DNA from: Demequina sp.
GTDB lineage: Bacteria; Actinomycetota; Actinomycetes; Actinomycetales; Demequinaceae
Direction: 5' to 3'
DNA: 64,000 bases
Assembly: GCF_016278775.1 (NCBI RefSeq)
Contig: NZ_JADQBF010000004.1
Coordinates: 124,001-188,000 of the forward strand
Part shown: one piece after another, positions 17,520 through 26,334 of the stretch
How the letters are laid out: each line of letters begins with the position of its first letter
Numbering within the stretch: the first letter of the stretch is position 1
Notes under the pieces: generated by a model
Database searches by the model: none
The model's input: the letters and a program-made list of their open reading frames with translations, nothing else
Told to the model about the DNA's origin: nothing
Translations under genes and position numbers: made by a program

Positions 17520-17774
17520 ATGGACTGGCGCGACCGCGCAGCGTGTCTCGATGTTGACGACCCGGAACTGTTCTTCCCAGTCGGCAACACGGGGCCAGCG
17601 CTCGTGCAGATTGAGAAGGCAAAGACCGTGTGCAACTCCTGCACGGTCCGCGACCAGTGCCTCCAATGGGCCATGGAGCACAACCAAGACTCCGGCGTGT
17701 GGGGCGGGCTGTCGGAAGACGAGCGTCGCTCTCTCAAGCGCCGCGCTGCCCGCGCTCGCCGCGCCGCCAAGTAG
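17520..17774 (+). CDS. whiB1: WhiB-family Fe-S regulator, WhiB1 type
   Basis: An 84-residue Wbl protein. It begins MDWRDRAACLD and carries DPELFFPVGN, CNSCTVRDQC and GVWGGLSEDERR, followed by a basic tail KRRAARARRAAK. These segments are characteristic of WhiB1 (M. tuberculosis) and WblE (Streptomyces), an essential [4Fe-4S], NO-reactive regulator that binds region 4 of the principal sigma factor. Cys9, Cys38, Cys41 and Cys47 are the expected ligands. The ATG is preceded by GAGGAG. The next gene, convergent after 18 bp, is a PdtaS-type kinase, the same pair as Rv3219/Rv3220c. The leader carries a CRP-like site and a terminator-like hairpin. Confidence 0.92.
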   Translation: MDWRDRAACLDVDDPELFFPVGNTGPALVQIEKAKTVCNSCTVRDQCLQWAMEHNQDSGVWGGLSEDERRSLKRRAARARRAAK

Positions 17775-17792
17775 ACCTGCCCAGGGTCGCCC

Positions 17793-19238
17793 CTAGTCAC
17801 CGTCGACGGTGACGGTCAGATCGACGCGCGAGCCGCCGGGCACCGAGTGCCATTCGATCTGGCCATGGAGTTCGTTGGTGACGAGCGTGCGGACAATCTG
17901 AGATCCCAAACCGGTCGGATCCGCAGCAATGCCCTTGCCGTCGTCGGTGATGCGGGCATGCAGTTCAGGGCCGTCCCGCTCGGCAAAGATCGTGATGGAG
18001 CCATGCTCGCGGCCCTCGAAGCCGTGCTCGACCGCGTTGGTCACCAGTTCCGTGAGAATCAACGCGAGGGATGACGCGTACTGCGCGGGGATCATCCCAA
18101 AGTCACCCTCGCGCACGATCTTGACCTGAACGCCAGGCGACGCCACGTCGGCCGCCATCCGGGCGGCGCGCGCCACGAGGTCATCGAAGTGGACCTGCTC
18201 GTCCAAGGTGCCGGACAGGGTCTCGTGCACCATCGCGATGGTCGCGACGCGGCGCATCGCCTCCGATAGCGCTTCCCTCGCCTCGGGTGCCTCGACGCGG
18301 CGCGACTGGAGCCGCAACAGGGCCGCCACCGTCTGCAAGTTGTTCTTCACGCGGTGGTGAATCTCGCGAATGGTCGCGTCCTTGGTGATGAGTTCGCGCT
18401 CACGGCGACGCAAGTCGCTCACGTCGCGGCACAACAACACGGCTCCCACACGGTTGCCGTTGTCGGTCACGGGGATGGCACGCAAAGACAACGCCGCTCC
18501 ATTGGCCTCGACATCGGTCCGCCACGCCGCCCGCCCAGCCGTCACCATGGCTAGCGTCTCGTCCACCTGCCCCCTGTCGGACACCATCGCGGTCACCACG
18601 CGTGGAAGCGCCCGGTGCAAGAGCGACCCCGTGACACCGAGGCGGTGGAAGCACGAGAGCGCGTTGGGGCTGGCATAGGTGACGATGCCTTGGGCATCGA
18701 GCCTCATGACGCCGTCGCCCACGCGTGGCGCACCCCGTCTGGGGCCGGTCACGGAGGTGCGGACGGGGAACTCGCCGCGAGTGATCATGCTCAGCAGGTC
18801 GTCGGCGGCCCCTTTGTAGTTGATCTCGAGGCGACTGGAGGACCTCAAGGCGGCCATCGACGCCTCGCGAGTGAGCACCGCAATCACCCGCCCACGCATG
18901 ACCACAGGGAGTGCCTCCTCGCGCACGGCATAGGTCTCATCCCAACGCGGCTCCCGTGACACGACGACGTGACGCTCCGTGAACGCCGTCTCAAGATGGC
19001 CGATCCTGCCAGCCGCTGCCCTGACCCCCACGACCTCCTCCTGGTGAACAGTGGGTCCCGTCGAGGGCCTGCAGTGGCCGATCGCGACGAAGCCCTCGTC
19101 TACCTTGCGCCACAACACCAAGTCGGCAAAGGAAAGGTCCGCAATGATCTGCCAATCAGCCACCACTTCCGACAGCCAGTCGGCCTCGTCCAGGGGCATC
19201 GGCCCGTACTGCTGAGCTATCTCCGACAAGGTGGCCAC
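17793..19238 (-). CDS. pdtaS: PdtaS-type soluble sensor histidine kinase
   Basis: A 481-residue cytosolic kinase with no TM helix. It has an N-terminal GAF-like domain (about 5-140), a PAS domain (about 175-285, DGVMRLDAQGIVTYAS) and a HisKA_2 phosphoacceptor with IREIHHRVKNNLQTVAALLRLQSRR. A HATPase domain follows (LTELVTNAVEHG, DDGKGI, GLGSQIV). This is the architecture of mycobacterial PdtaS, which phosphorylates the RNA-binding ANTAR regulator PdtaR; PdtaR is not in the window. Linkage to whiB1 supports the name. GTG 19238 follows TAGGCT by six bases. Its last codons contain an 18-bp palindrome. Confidence 0.9.
   Translation of the reverse strand: MATLSEIAQQYGPMPLDEADWLSEVVADWQIIADLSFADLVLWRKVDEGFVAIGHCRPSTGPTVHQEEVVGVRAAAGRIGHLETAFTERHVVVSREPRWDETYAVREEALPVVMRGRVIAVLTREASMAALRSSSRLEINYKGAADDLLSMITRGEFPVRTSVTGPRRGAPRVGDGVMRLDAQGIVTYASPNALSCFHRLGVTGSLLHRALPRVVTAMVSDRGQVDETLAMVTAGRAAWRTDVEANGAALSLRAIPVTDNGNRVGAVLLCRDVSDLRRRERELITKDATIREIHHRVKNNLQTVAALLRLQSRRVEAPEAREALSEAMRRVATIAMVHETLSGTLDEQVHFDDLVARAARMAADVASPGVQVKIVREGDFGMIPAQYASSLALILTELVTNAVEHGFEGREHGSITIFAERDGPELHARITDDGKGIAADPTGLGSQIVRTLVTNELHGQIEWHSVPGGSRVDLTVTVDGD
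17796..17813. repeat. 18-bp perfect palindrome at the pdtaS 3' end
   Basis: GTCACCGTCGACGGTGAC spans the final codons of pdtaS, between the convergent whiB1 and pdtaS stops. It could fold into a short hairpin in either transcript and help 3'-end formation, but it lacks a U-tract and may be a by-product of the coding sequence (VTVDGD). Confidence 0.35.
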
Positions 19239-19307
19239 GGCTCAAGCCTATGAGGCGCCACGGGCGTCCGGCGCCGCGATACCCTAATCACAGCGGGAGG
19301 AGGCACC

Positions 19308-19814
19308 ATGAAGATCAACCACGAACACCATTTCGATGCGTCGATCGACGACGTGGTCGCCATGTTCAGCAACGAGGAGTTTGCGGCGAAGCGTGCTCGC
19401 GCCACCGGCGCTGAAGGCAGCGACGTGCTCGTGGATGCCGATGAAGACGGCGCGTTCACTGTCGTGATTCGTCGCATCATTCCCGCCACCACGATTCCCG
19501 CCGAGTTTCGGGCGTTTGTGGGTTCCCAAATCCACGTCCGCTATACGGAGGCCTGGGACGCGCCAGACGCCTCCCGAGAAGACGGCGGGCGCGAGGGAAC
19601 CTTCGCCATGGAGATTCCAGGTACGCCCGGACACGCGCGAGGAGTGGTGGTGCTCACCCCCGCGGGCACCGGCGCAGACTTTGAGGTATCAGGGGAAGTG
19701 CAGGCCTCCGTGCCACTGGTCGGGGCCATGGTCGAAAGGGCGGTCGCTTCCGCGATCGGGCAGGCCCTGCCGAAGGAGTTGGCGGCGGCCGACGCCTGGC
19801 TCGCCTCCGCGTGA
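19308..19814 (+). CDS. DUF2505 domain protein (START-like fold)
   Basis: A 168-residue protein matching DUF2505, an actinobacterial family related to the START/polyketide cyclase fold. The opening MKINHEHHFDASIDDVVAMF is typical. The remainder alternates strands with a hydrophobic C-terminal helix (MVERAVASAIGQALPKELAAADAWL). Such folds bind hydrophobic ligands, but no ligand is known. GGGAGGAGG lies just upstream of the ATG. A TACCCT hexamer at 19280-19285 may be the -10. It diverges from pdtaS and converges with the APC permease. Confidence 0.8.
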   Translation: MKINHEHHFDASIDDVVAMFSNEEFAAKRARATGAEGSDVLVDADEDGAFTVVIRRIIPATTIPAEFRAFVGSQIHVRYTEAWDAPDASREDGGREGTFAMEIPGTPGHARGVVVLTPAGTGADFEVSGEVQASVPLVGAMVERAVASAIGQALPKELAAADAWLASA

Positions 19815-19889
19815 GGGCGCTGGTTTGCGGCGTCGTCTGTGTTGCCTTCGCGAGCTCAACATCGCCGGCCTGAAAGGGACTCCGGATGG

Positions 19890-21134
19890 TCACGCGGATC
19901 GGCGGCGTGCGGCGGCGCGGATTGCGGCGGCGACTGCGAGCGAGCCCACGGTCGCGAGCGTGGGCGCCACGTCGAGCGACAGTGCCAGGAGTACGCAACA
20001 CACGAATCCGATGGCCGGGACCATGCGGGCCGCCTGGAGCGCGCCACCCTCGCCTCGACGCGTGGCGCGGTACGCCGCCGCGTTGGCGACGGCGTAGTAG
20101 ACCAGCACGGCGACGCTCGACATGGCGAGCGCGAAGCCGAGGTCGCCCCACCACACCAGCGTGATCGACCCGAGCGCACCCACGGCCTCGGCTCGCTGCG
20201 GCGCCCCAGACCTCCCGATTCGCGCGAGCGACGCCGGCAAGTCCGACTCCCGGGCCATCGCCATCGCCGTGCGTCCGATGCCAGCCATCAGCGCCACCAT
20301 GGCGCCCATGGCCGCGACGGCCGCGAGCAACGCGAGGCCAGCAGCGGCACCGCGCGCGTCCGGCACCGCCAAGGACAATGGCGCGGAGGAGCCCGCAAGC
20401 GCGTCGACCCCAGGTCGCCTCAGCAGCGTGGCGCCGAGCGCCAGGTACACCACCACAACAATGCCGATGGCAATGGCGATCGCACGCGGAATGGTGCGGC
20501 GCGGGTCGCGTACCTCCTCTCCCAAAGTGGCGAGCCTGGCGTATCCCGCAAACGCGAAGAACACGAGGGCCGCGGCGGAGGCCACGGACCTCGGGGAGAC
20601 GGATCCGGTCGACGCGGCAGCCTCTAGCTCTGCCTGTGCGGTGAGGGACGCCGCGATCACGGCCGCAAGCCCCGCCAACACCACCACCGCAATCGCCGTG
20701 GTGGCGCGCGCGGTGCGCGTCACTCCCATGGCGTTGACTGCCCACGCCGCAACTATCGCCGCGGTCCCCACGACGGGCACGTGTGCGGGCCACGCGTAGG
20801 AGCCAATGGCGAGCGCCATGGCGGCCACAGACGCGGTCTTCCCGACCACGAATCCCACACCGGCCACAAAACCCCACGTGGGGCTCAACTCGCGCCGACC
20901 GTACGTGTACGCCCCACCGGCCACTGGGTGGCGCGCCGCCAGCAGCGAGACCGACATGGCGTTGATGATGGCGACGCCTGCGGCAAGCCCGATCGCCACG
21001 AGCAACCACGGACCTGCCGCCGTTGCCGCAGGGCCCCACACCACGAAGACGCCCGCGCCCAGCATCGACCCGACGCCGACGCCGACAGCGCCGAAGAGCC
21101 CCAGGCGGCGCTCGGGCGCGGCGCGGGTACTCAC
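19890..21134 (-). CDS. APC-family amino acid permease
   Basis: A 414-residue transporter with about 12 hydrophobic segments. The first helix, GAVGVGVGSMLGAGVFVVWGP, contains the unwound GSMLGAG motif that binds the substrate amino group in the amino acid-polyamine-organocation superfamily. FFAFAGYARLATLGEEVRDPRRTIPRAI is the helix 6/loop signature. It presumably imports an amino acid by cation symport. GTG 21134 is six bases after TAGCAT. A second APC-superfamily gene lies directly upstream on the same strand (stop at 21144), but the two share only distant similarity. Confidence 0.88.
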   Translation of the reverse strand: MSTRAAPERRLGLFGAVGVGVGSMLGAGVFVVWGPAATAAGPWLLVAIGLAAGVAIINAMSVSLLAARHPVAGGAYTYGRRELSPTWGFVAGVGFVVGKTASVAAMALAIGSYAWPAHVPVVGTAAIVAAWAVNAMGVTRTARATTAIAVVVLAGLAAVIAASLTAQAELEAAASTGSVSPRSVASAAALVFFAFAGYARLATLGEEVRDPRRTIPRAIAIAIGIVVVVYLALGATLLRRPGVDALAGSSAPLSLAVPDARGAAAGLALLAAVAAMGAMVALMAGIGRTAMAMARESDLPASLARIGRSGAPQRAEAVGALGSITLVWWGDLGFALAMSSVAVLVYYAVANAAAYRATRRGEGGALQAARMVPAIGFVCCVLLALSLDVAPTLATVGSLAVAAAIRAAARRRSA

Positions 21135-21143
21135 GCGTGAATG

Positions 21144-22577
21144 CTAGCGGGACGCCGCACCTTGCTCGCCTGCGTCAGGCTCGACCTCTGCCACTACCTC
21201 CGCCTCCGCGACGGCATGCGACGCTCCACGCGGACGTCCCGCCTTGACCCACGCGATGTACAGCCCTCCGCCTACCAGCGCAGTCGCCGCTAGCGAACCA
21301 AGCGCGGCAGGGCGCAGTGCGTTCGCCACGAGAGTGAAGCCCACGGCGGTGGCGGCGACAGCGTTGAGCACCACCCATGCCACGCGACGCTCGCGCCACG
21401 CGAAGGTCGCCATAGTGAGCAATCCCATCAGGAAACTCACGAACACAGCGACTGCGTAGAACAGCACGAGCCGTTGATCACGTGCGCCTGCGGCGACCAC
21501 GACCACCACCGACGCGCCATAGAAGACCATCACGCCGACGACGGGCACGTGATGAACGTTCGTGGTTCCCAACACGGACGGCAGCACCCCGTGCCGCGAA
21601 GGTCCGCTGCCCTCGTTGCGCGCGAGGGCTTTCAGCAGGCCGGGCCCGGCCTGGAACGAGGAACTCGCCGCAGACAGCAACAGCAAGGCCGTCGTGCCTT
21701 GGAATAGCGTGAACACTGCGTGGGAGCTACCGGCCCGCGCCAACTCCGCCACCAGCGTGGTGTCTTCGCCAGGCACCCCTACGCCAAGGTGCACTGCCGC
21801 GGCAGCGAGCCCCATCGTGAGCACAGACACAATGCCGAGAGTGAGCCACAGTGCCCACCGTCCGAAAGACCTGCGCCCTGCATCGTCCAGTTGCGCCAAT
21901 TGGGCAATCGCCGAGGAGGGGGCCTCCACGCCGGTGGCGAGAGCCATGGCCACGGGGAACGCGAGAGCTACCGTCAGCGGCGCGGACGAGGTCAGCGACG
22001 GTTCCACGACGGTGGTGATGGTGTCTTGCCCGGCGCTGGTGATCAGCACGACCACGGCGGTGACGACGAACGCGATCGTCAGGAGCGCAAAGACTGCTCT
22101 CCCCAGGTGTCCGAAGCGCATGAGTCCCGCCACCAGCGTCAGCAGTCCCAGCGCGAGCCACAGCCGATATGGGGACAGCGAAGGCACGTAGGAGATGATC
22201 GCGGAGGATCCCGCGGACACCGAAATGGCGATTGTCAGCACAAAGTCGACCACCAGCGCGCCCATTGGCACGAACGCCAGTCCCTCGCCGAACGCCTTGC
22301 CGGTGGCCGCGGCGGCGCCGCCGCCCTCAGGGAATCGCGCGACGAGCTGGTGGTAGGAGGCCACCACCAACCCGACGATCACTAGCACCAGAAACATGGC
22401 GGGGAGCAAGAGGCTGAGTCGACCGTCGAGTGCGCGCAGTGCCGCCTCTATCGCATATGCCACCGAGGACACAGGGTCGGCCATCACCGAGAACGCGAAG
22501 GCGATCAGGAGGACTGTACGCCCGTGCCACCAGCCGGAGCGGCCCACACCCACCTCGTGCACAGCCGTCCGTGTCAT
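21144..22577 (-). CDS. APC-superfamily permease with KimA-like first helix
   Basis: A 477-residue transporter with about 12 hydrophobic segments. The N-terminal helix reads SVMADPVSSVAYAIEAAL, closer to the DxLSSVAYG motif of KimA-type potassium importers than to the GxMLGAG motif of amino acid carriers. SYHQLVARFPEGGGAAAATGKAFG also recalls that branch. It is shorter than B. subtilis KimA and ends in a short acidic tail rather than a regulatory domain, so substrate assignment is open. GGAGC precedes the ATG. The gene ends 10 bp before the amino acid permease start. Confidence 0.75.
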   Translation of the reverse strand: MTRTAVHEVGVGRSGWWHGRTVLLIAFAFSVMADPVSSVAYAIEAALRALDGRLSLLLPAMFLVLVIVGLVVASYHQLVARFPEGGGAAAATGKAFGEGLAFVPMGALVVDFVLTIAISVSAGSSAIISYVPSLSPYRLWLALGLLTLVAGLMRFGHLGRAVFALLTIAFVVTAVVVLITSAGQDTITTVVEPSLTSSAPLTVALAFPVAMALATGVEAPSSAIAQLAQLDDAGRRSFGRWALWLTLGIVSVLTMGLAAAAVHLGVGVPGEDTTLVAELARAGSSHAVFTLFQGTTALLLLSAASSSFQAGPGLLKALARNEGSGPSRHGVLPSVLGTTNVHHVPVVGVMVFYGASVVVVVAAGARDQRLVLFYAVAVFVSFLMGLLTMATFAWRERRVAWVVLNAVAATAVGFTLVANALRPAALGSLAATALVGGGLYIAWVKAGRPRGASHAVAEAEVVAEVEPDAGEQGAASR

Positions 22578-22646
22578 GGCTGCTCCGGTCGCGATACGTC
22601 ACGCCCCCGGCGCGCACGAGCACCCACGTTACTCGCCGCGAGCCCG

Positions 22647-24809
22647 TCAGTATCCGGGCCGTTCTTCCCACGCTGCCTCGTCGATCGTGGAGCCGAAACC
22701 GCCGCGAGGTTGTCCGACGTGAGATTCCAACTCCGTCAACACCTCGTGGCCCTGGTCCAGGTGTTCTAGCTTCTCGATGAGGCCCTCGGGGATCGCTGGC
22801 CTGCTCAGGAAGTATCCCTGGCCCAAGGTGCAGCCTGCCTGAATGAGACGCTGCAATTGCGCCTCATCCTCGATGCCCTCCGCAACCACCTCGAGTCCGT
22901 AGACCTTGCCCAAGTCAATGATGGTGCGCACCAGTTGGTCGCCCTGCTCGCCCTGCCCCCCTGAGACGAAACTGCGGTCGATCTTCAGGATGTCCAGCGG
23001 CAACTTGTGGAGGTAGCTCAGCGCGGAGTAGCCGGTGCCGAAGTCGTCGAGCGCGATCGTGATTCCGGCCTTCTCCAGTTTCTCCAGCGTCTCGATGGTG
23101 CCGTCGTGATCCGCAATCAGTGCGCTCTCCGTCACCTCCATGATGAGCGCAAGCGGCGGCAGGCCAGCCCGCGTGATGGCCGCCACCACGTCCTCGGCAA
23201 AGCCGGGCTCGCGCAACTGATGGACCGACGCGTTGACGCTCACCTTGAGATCAGGGAGAGACTCGCGCCAGCGAGACGCCCAATGACACGCCTGCTCAAG
23301 AACCCACCGCCCGACTGGCACGATGAGACCGGTCGACTCGGCGATCGGAATGAGTTCAGAGGGTGCCACTATTCCGCGGACCGGGTGGTGCCACCGCAAC
23401 AGGGCCTCCACGGCGATGGGGCGTCCCGTCGTGAGGTCGAAGATGGGCTGGAACTCCACCGACAACTCGTCCCGCGACAGGGCTCCCGTCAGATCAGAGG
23501 CGAGGCCCAGCCGGGACGTGAGTTCATCGCGCATCTTGGACTCGAAGGTGGCACTGCGCCCCCCGCCCGCGCGCTTCGCCCGGTACATCGCCAGGTCGGC
23601 GTCGGCCAACAGTTCCGAAGCATCGCGACCGTGACCGCTGAAGGCGATCCCCACCGTGGCGCCGATCAGAACGGTCTTGCCACGCACCGTGAAGGGCTTG
23701 GCCACCGCCGCAATGACGCGCTCCGCCACCTGTAGCACGATTCCGGGTTCGGAGCCGTACTCCACCACAAGCGCGAACTCATCGCCGCCAAACCGAGCCG
23801 CAGAAGACTCCGTCCTCGTGGTGGCACGAATGCGCTCCGCGACTTGCAGTAGCAGTTCGTCTCCCGCCGCGTGGCCCATCGTGTCATTGACGTCCTTGAA
23901 GCGGTCGAGGTCGACGAACAGCACCGCCAACGGATTGGGATCTCTCTTGTCGAGCGCTGCCTTGAGTCGGTCCAGGAACAACGGGCGGTTCGGAAGCCCT
24001 GTCAACGGGTCGTGGAAGGCCTCCTTCATGGCCTCCACCGTGCGAGCGTCGGTCAGTGCCAGGCTGGCGTGCTCGGCGAAGGTGGACAGTAGCGCGCGGT
24101 CCTCTTCGCCGAGTGGCGTTCCGTCCTGGGACCCCGCAAGGAGATGCCCAGCGGTGACCCCTTGGACGTGGACCGGTATCGAGACGGGATCTACGAGCGT
24201 CTCTACGGCGGCGCCCACGTGCACGGGGCGGGTGGGATCCAGCGCGTCGTCCAGCACGAGAGCGACGGGACAGCCCCGCATCACGCTCGAGGCGCCCTCT
24301 GTGACAGATGCGAGAATTTTCGCGAGCGGCGCCCGGTGGGAGATGGACCGCTGGAGCGCAAGGAGAATCTCGAGCGCCCGGTGTCGCGCGCGTTCTCGTT
24401 CGAGGGCGCGGATGGATCGGGTGGCCAAGTCCAGGACGCCAGCCATACCAAGAAGGAGGTCTCGATCGGAGCTGGTGTAGCGCGCGCTCACTCGGCCAGC
24501 GACGATGCGCCCAGAGGGAAAGGCGGCACACGCGGCGGTCATCGTGTGACAACGCCCTATGCCTGGAATGCTCACTAGTGCGACGCCAGAGGGTATCGAC
24601 TGCAACAGATCGGTGGGTAGATCGGCGCTACCGAAACCCACGCCAGCGAGAACTCCATCGGAGGACATGACGAGACCCACCTCCGCGTCAAACTCCTCTG
24701 CAACGAGTTCTGCGGCCTGTCGCACCAGCTCTGCGGACGTCGCGCACCTGCCCAACTCGGTGAGGAACACCACGAGCCGCTGAGGCGAGACTGCAGAGAA
24801 ATCTGTCAT
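22647..24809 (-). CDS. GAF-GGDEF-EAL cyclic-di-GMP signalling protein
   Basis: A 720-residue soluble protein with two GAF-like sensor regions (about 10-135 and 145-260), a diguanylate cyclase domain (about 265-425) and an EAL phosphodiesterase domain (about 435-690). The cyclase signature is intact (RFGGDEF, 339-345). The EAL domain keeps VEALLRW, the Asn of VSVNAS, EVTES, DDFGTGYS, KIDRSFV and AEGIE, so both activities are possible. It would make and/or degrade c-di-GMP in response to signals at the GAF domains. The ATG lies only three bases after the FIST gene stop, so the two form an operon and FIST is a probable sensor partner. Confidence 0.93.
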   Translation of the reverse strand: MTDFSAVSPQRLVVFLTELGRCATSAELVRQAAELVAEEFDAEVGLVMSSDGVLAGVGFGSADLPTDLLQSIPSGVALVSIPGIGRCHTMTAACAAFPSGRIVAGRVSARYTSSDRDLLLGMAGVLDLATRSIRALERERARHRALEILLALQRSISHRAPLAKILASVTEGASSVMRGCPVALVLDDALDPTRPVHVGAAVETLVDPVSIPVHVQGVTAGHLLAGSQDGTPLGEEDRALLSTFAEHASLALTDARTVEAMKEAFHDPLTGLPNRPLFLDRLKAALDKRDPNPLAVLFVDLDRFKDVNDTMGHAAGDELLLQVAERIRATTRTESSAARFGGDEFALVVEYGSEPGIVLQVAERVIAAVAKPFTVRGKTVLIGATVGIAFSGHGRDASELLADADLAMYRAKRAGGGRSATFESKMRDELTSRLGLASDLTGALSRDELSVEFQPIFDLTTGRPIAVEALLRWHHPVRGIVAPSELIPIAESTGLIVPVGRWVLEQACHWASRWRESLPDLKVSVNASVHQLREPGFAEDVVAAITRAGLPPLALIMEVTESALIADHDGTIETLEKLEKAGITIALDDFGTGYSALSYLHKLPLDILKIDRSFVSGGQGEQGDQLVRTIIDLGKVYGLEVVAEGIEDEAQLQRLIQAGCTLGQGYFLSRPAIPEGLIEKLEHLDQGHEVLTELESHVGQPRGGFGSTIDEAAWEERPGY

Positions 24810-24812
24810 TCA

Positions 24813-25976
24813 TCAACCTAGGGCGAGCAACACGAGGGTGGCGCTGTGCACGCCGCGGGAGCCCGAGCGACGCGCGACCTCACCGTAGGTGTAGAAGCCC
24901 GCCAGAGGCACCTCGCCCGCGCGCTGCGCCAGTCGAGCCGTCTCGACCGCCAGGCCATCGTCGCCAAGAATGTTACGCCGTGCCGCGCAGTCAAAGGCCA
25001 CGTAGCCCAAAGCAGTCGCCCCTTCGAGGCCCTCGATTGCCTGGTCGAACGCATCCTCAGTGCCGCGCAGCACGGACTCTGCGTTGCCCTCCATGACCCA
25101 AATCATCGACCCTTGCGGGACGTCACCACAGAAAAGTGAGCGACTCTCAAAATCCGCGCCAAGCACCGCGCGCACCTCATCGCCTCCTGGCCGCGGAAGG
25201 CCCAGCGGACGCTCCAGAGCATGGCCTTGCCAGGCCAACGGATCGGAGTATGCCTCCGGCGACGAGTTCGTCAACTTCAAGTAGTAGTCGAGCGCGGGTT
25301 GGTCATCGATCTTGAAGATCTGCGCTCCGTCGCTCTCGGTGACCACCATCGGCTCGCCGACTCGCTGCCACCCGTGGCCGACGCCGATACCGATGGGCCC
25401 TGCCGACCCAATCGCCGCACCCACCACTGCCCCCGTGTACGCGCGGTCGCCAAGAATCTGCCAGGTACCGGCCATCTGCAACTCGTCTCCGGCACAGCCA
25501 CCCACGAGTTTCACCGCGGCTCCGCCTACCGCGTACGCGCCGCGCACTACCGACACCTGTTCGCCAGCGAGTCCGTCAGGAAGCAGGATGAGTGCACGGT
25601 GCGGCTGGGTGAGAGCAAGGAGCCCTTGAGCCGCCGCGCCTCCCGCTTCGGATGCGCCATCGGCAATCAGGCCCATCGAGGTGTGTGCCTCCAGTCCGTC
25701 TCCGCCCAGTGCCACCGCGACGATGCGCCCGGAGCCACCGCGGCCTTCGGCGATCTCACCGGAGGTGGAACACCCCACCAGGGGAGCATCGCCAGCCGCC
25801 CGCGCCGCGGACGACGCCACCTCATGCATGTCGTAAGAGGGCGAGACGAAGATCATGACGAGCGCGGCAGGCCTGCCGGCAATCGCGTGAGCGACCGCCT
25901 GTTCTGCGGCGGCATCGGGGCGTGGGTCGTCCGACGTGCCGACTGACATCCACCGCTGCACCTCGGAATCACTCAT
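24813..25976 (-). CDS. FIST domain sensory protein
   Basis: A 387-residue soluble protein composed of FIST_N (about 35-220) and FIST_C (about 225-370). Recognisable parts are PLVGCSTSGEI, VKLVGGCAGDELQM, GIGVGHGWQRVGEPM and the C-terminal AGFYTYGEVARR. FIST domains are proposed ligand-binding sensors, possibly for small molecules such as amino acids, and occur with c-di-GMP enzymes, kinases and chemotaxis genes. Here FIST immediately precedes a GAF-GGDEF-EAL gene, separated by three bases, which argues that it feeds that enzyme. No TM or signal peptide is present. The start is ATG 25976 with no strong Shine-Dalgarno. Confidence 0.9.
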   Translation of the reverse strand: MSDSEVQRWMSVGTSDDPRPDAAAEQAVAHAIAGRPAALVMIFVSPSYDMHEVASSAARAAGDAPLVGCSTSGEIAEGRGGSGRIVAVALGGDGLEAHTSMGLIADGASEAGGAAAQGLLALTQPHRALILLPDGLAGEQVSVVRGAYAVGGAAVKLVGGCAGDELQMAGTWQILGDRAYTGAVVGAAIGSAGPIGIGVGHGWQRVGEPMVVTESDGAQIFKIDDQPALDYYLKLTNSSPEAYSDPLAWQGHALERPLGLPRPGGDEVRAVLGADFESRSLFCGDVPQGSMIWVMEGNAESVLRGTEDAFDQAIEGLEGATALGYVAFDCAARRNILGDDGLAVETARLAQRAGEVPLAGFYTYGEVARRSGSRGVHSATLVLLALG

Positions 25977-26080
25977 GCCTGAGAATCGACACCGAAGGGA
26001 CGAAGTTGAGACATTCGGCCAGCGTCACGACCGCCCGGCTCGCGACGCGACGCTGCTCAGGAGGCACACAAGAAACGAGA

Positions 26081-26106
26081 AACCCCCAGCCGATAGGCTG
26101 GGGGTT
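26081..26106 (-). terminator. Intrinsic terminator of the initiator tRNA
   Basis: AACCCCCAGCC (26081-26091) pairs perfectly with GGCTGGGGGTT (26096-26106) around GATA. On the minus strand the stem is followed by TCTCGTTTCTT. It begins eight bases past the tRNA 3' end, so it terminates the tRNA transcript and insulates the FIST operon downstream. Confidence 0.85.
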
Positions 26107-26113
26107 CTTCTCG

Positions 26114-26187
26114 TAGCGGGGACAGGATTTGAACCTGCGACCTCCGGGTTATGAGCCCGGCGAGCTACCGAACTGCTCCACCCCGCG
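26114..26187 (-). tRNA. Initiator tRNA-fMet (anticodon CAT)
   Basis: The minus-strand 74-nt sequence folds as a tRNA: acceptor GCGGGG/CCCCGC, D-arm GGAGCAGTTCGGTAGCTC, anticodon loop CTCATAA, T-arm GGTTCAAATCC. Three G-C pairs (GGG/CCC) next to the anticodon loop and an unpaired first base (C1 opposite T72) are initiator identity features. CCA is not encoded. It has its own promoter and terminator and is a single-gene unit. Confidence 0.95.
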
Positions 26188-26201
26188 TCAGTAGATATCC
26201 C

Positions 26202-26230
26202 ATCCTACCTGGCCGGGACAGGGCATCCAA
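26202..26230 (-). promoter_or_regulatory. Promoter of the initiator tRNA
   Basis: TTGGAT (26230-26225) and TAGGAT (26207-26202) are 17 bp apart on the minus strand, with the -10 ending 14 bases before the mature tRNA 5' end. Spacing and distance fit a sigma-70-type stable RNA promoter. Confidence 0.65.
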
Positions 26231-26334
26231 ATCGCCCCTTCGGCACCTCCCGGCGGCCCATCGTCCGCAAGGAGGGTCGCAGCATCATTCCGATGGAGGA
26301 TGCACGCCCGCCCGCGAGTGGATACGGTCGTGTC

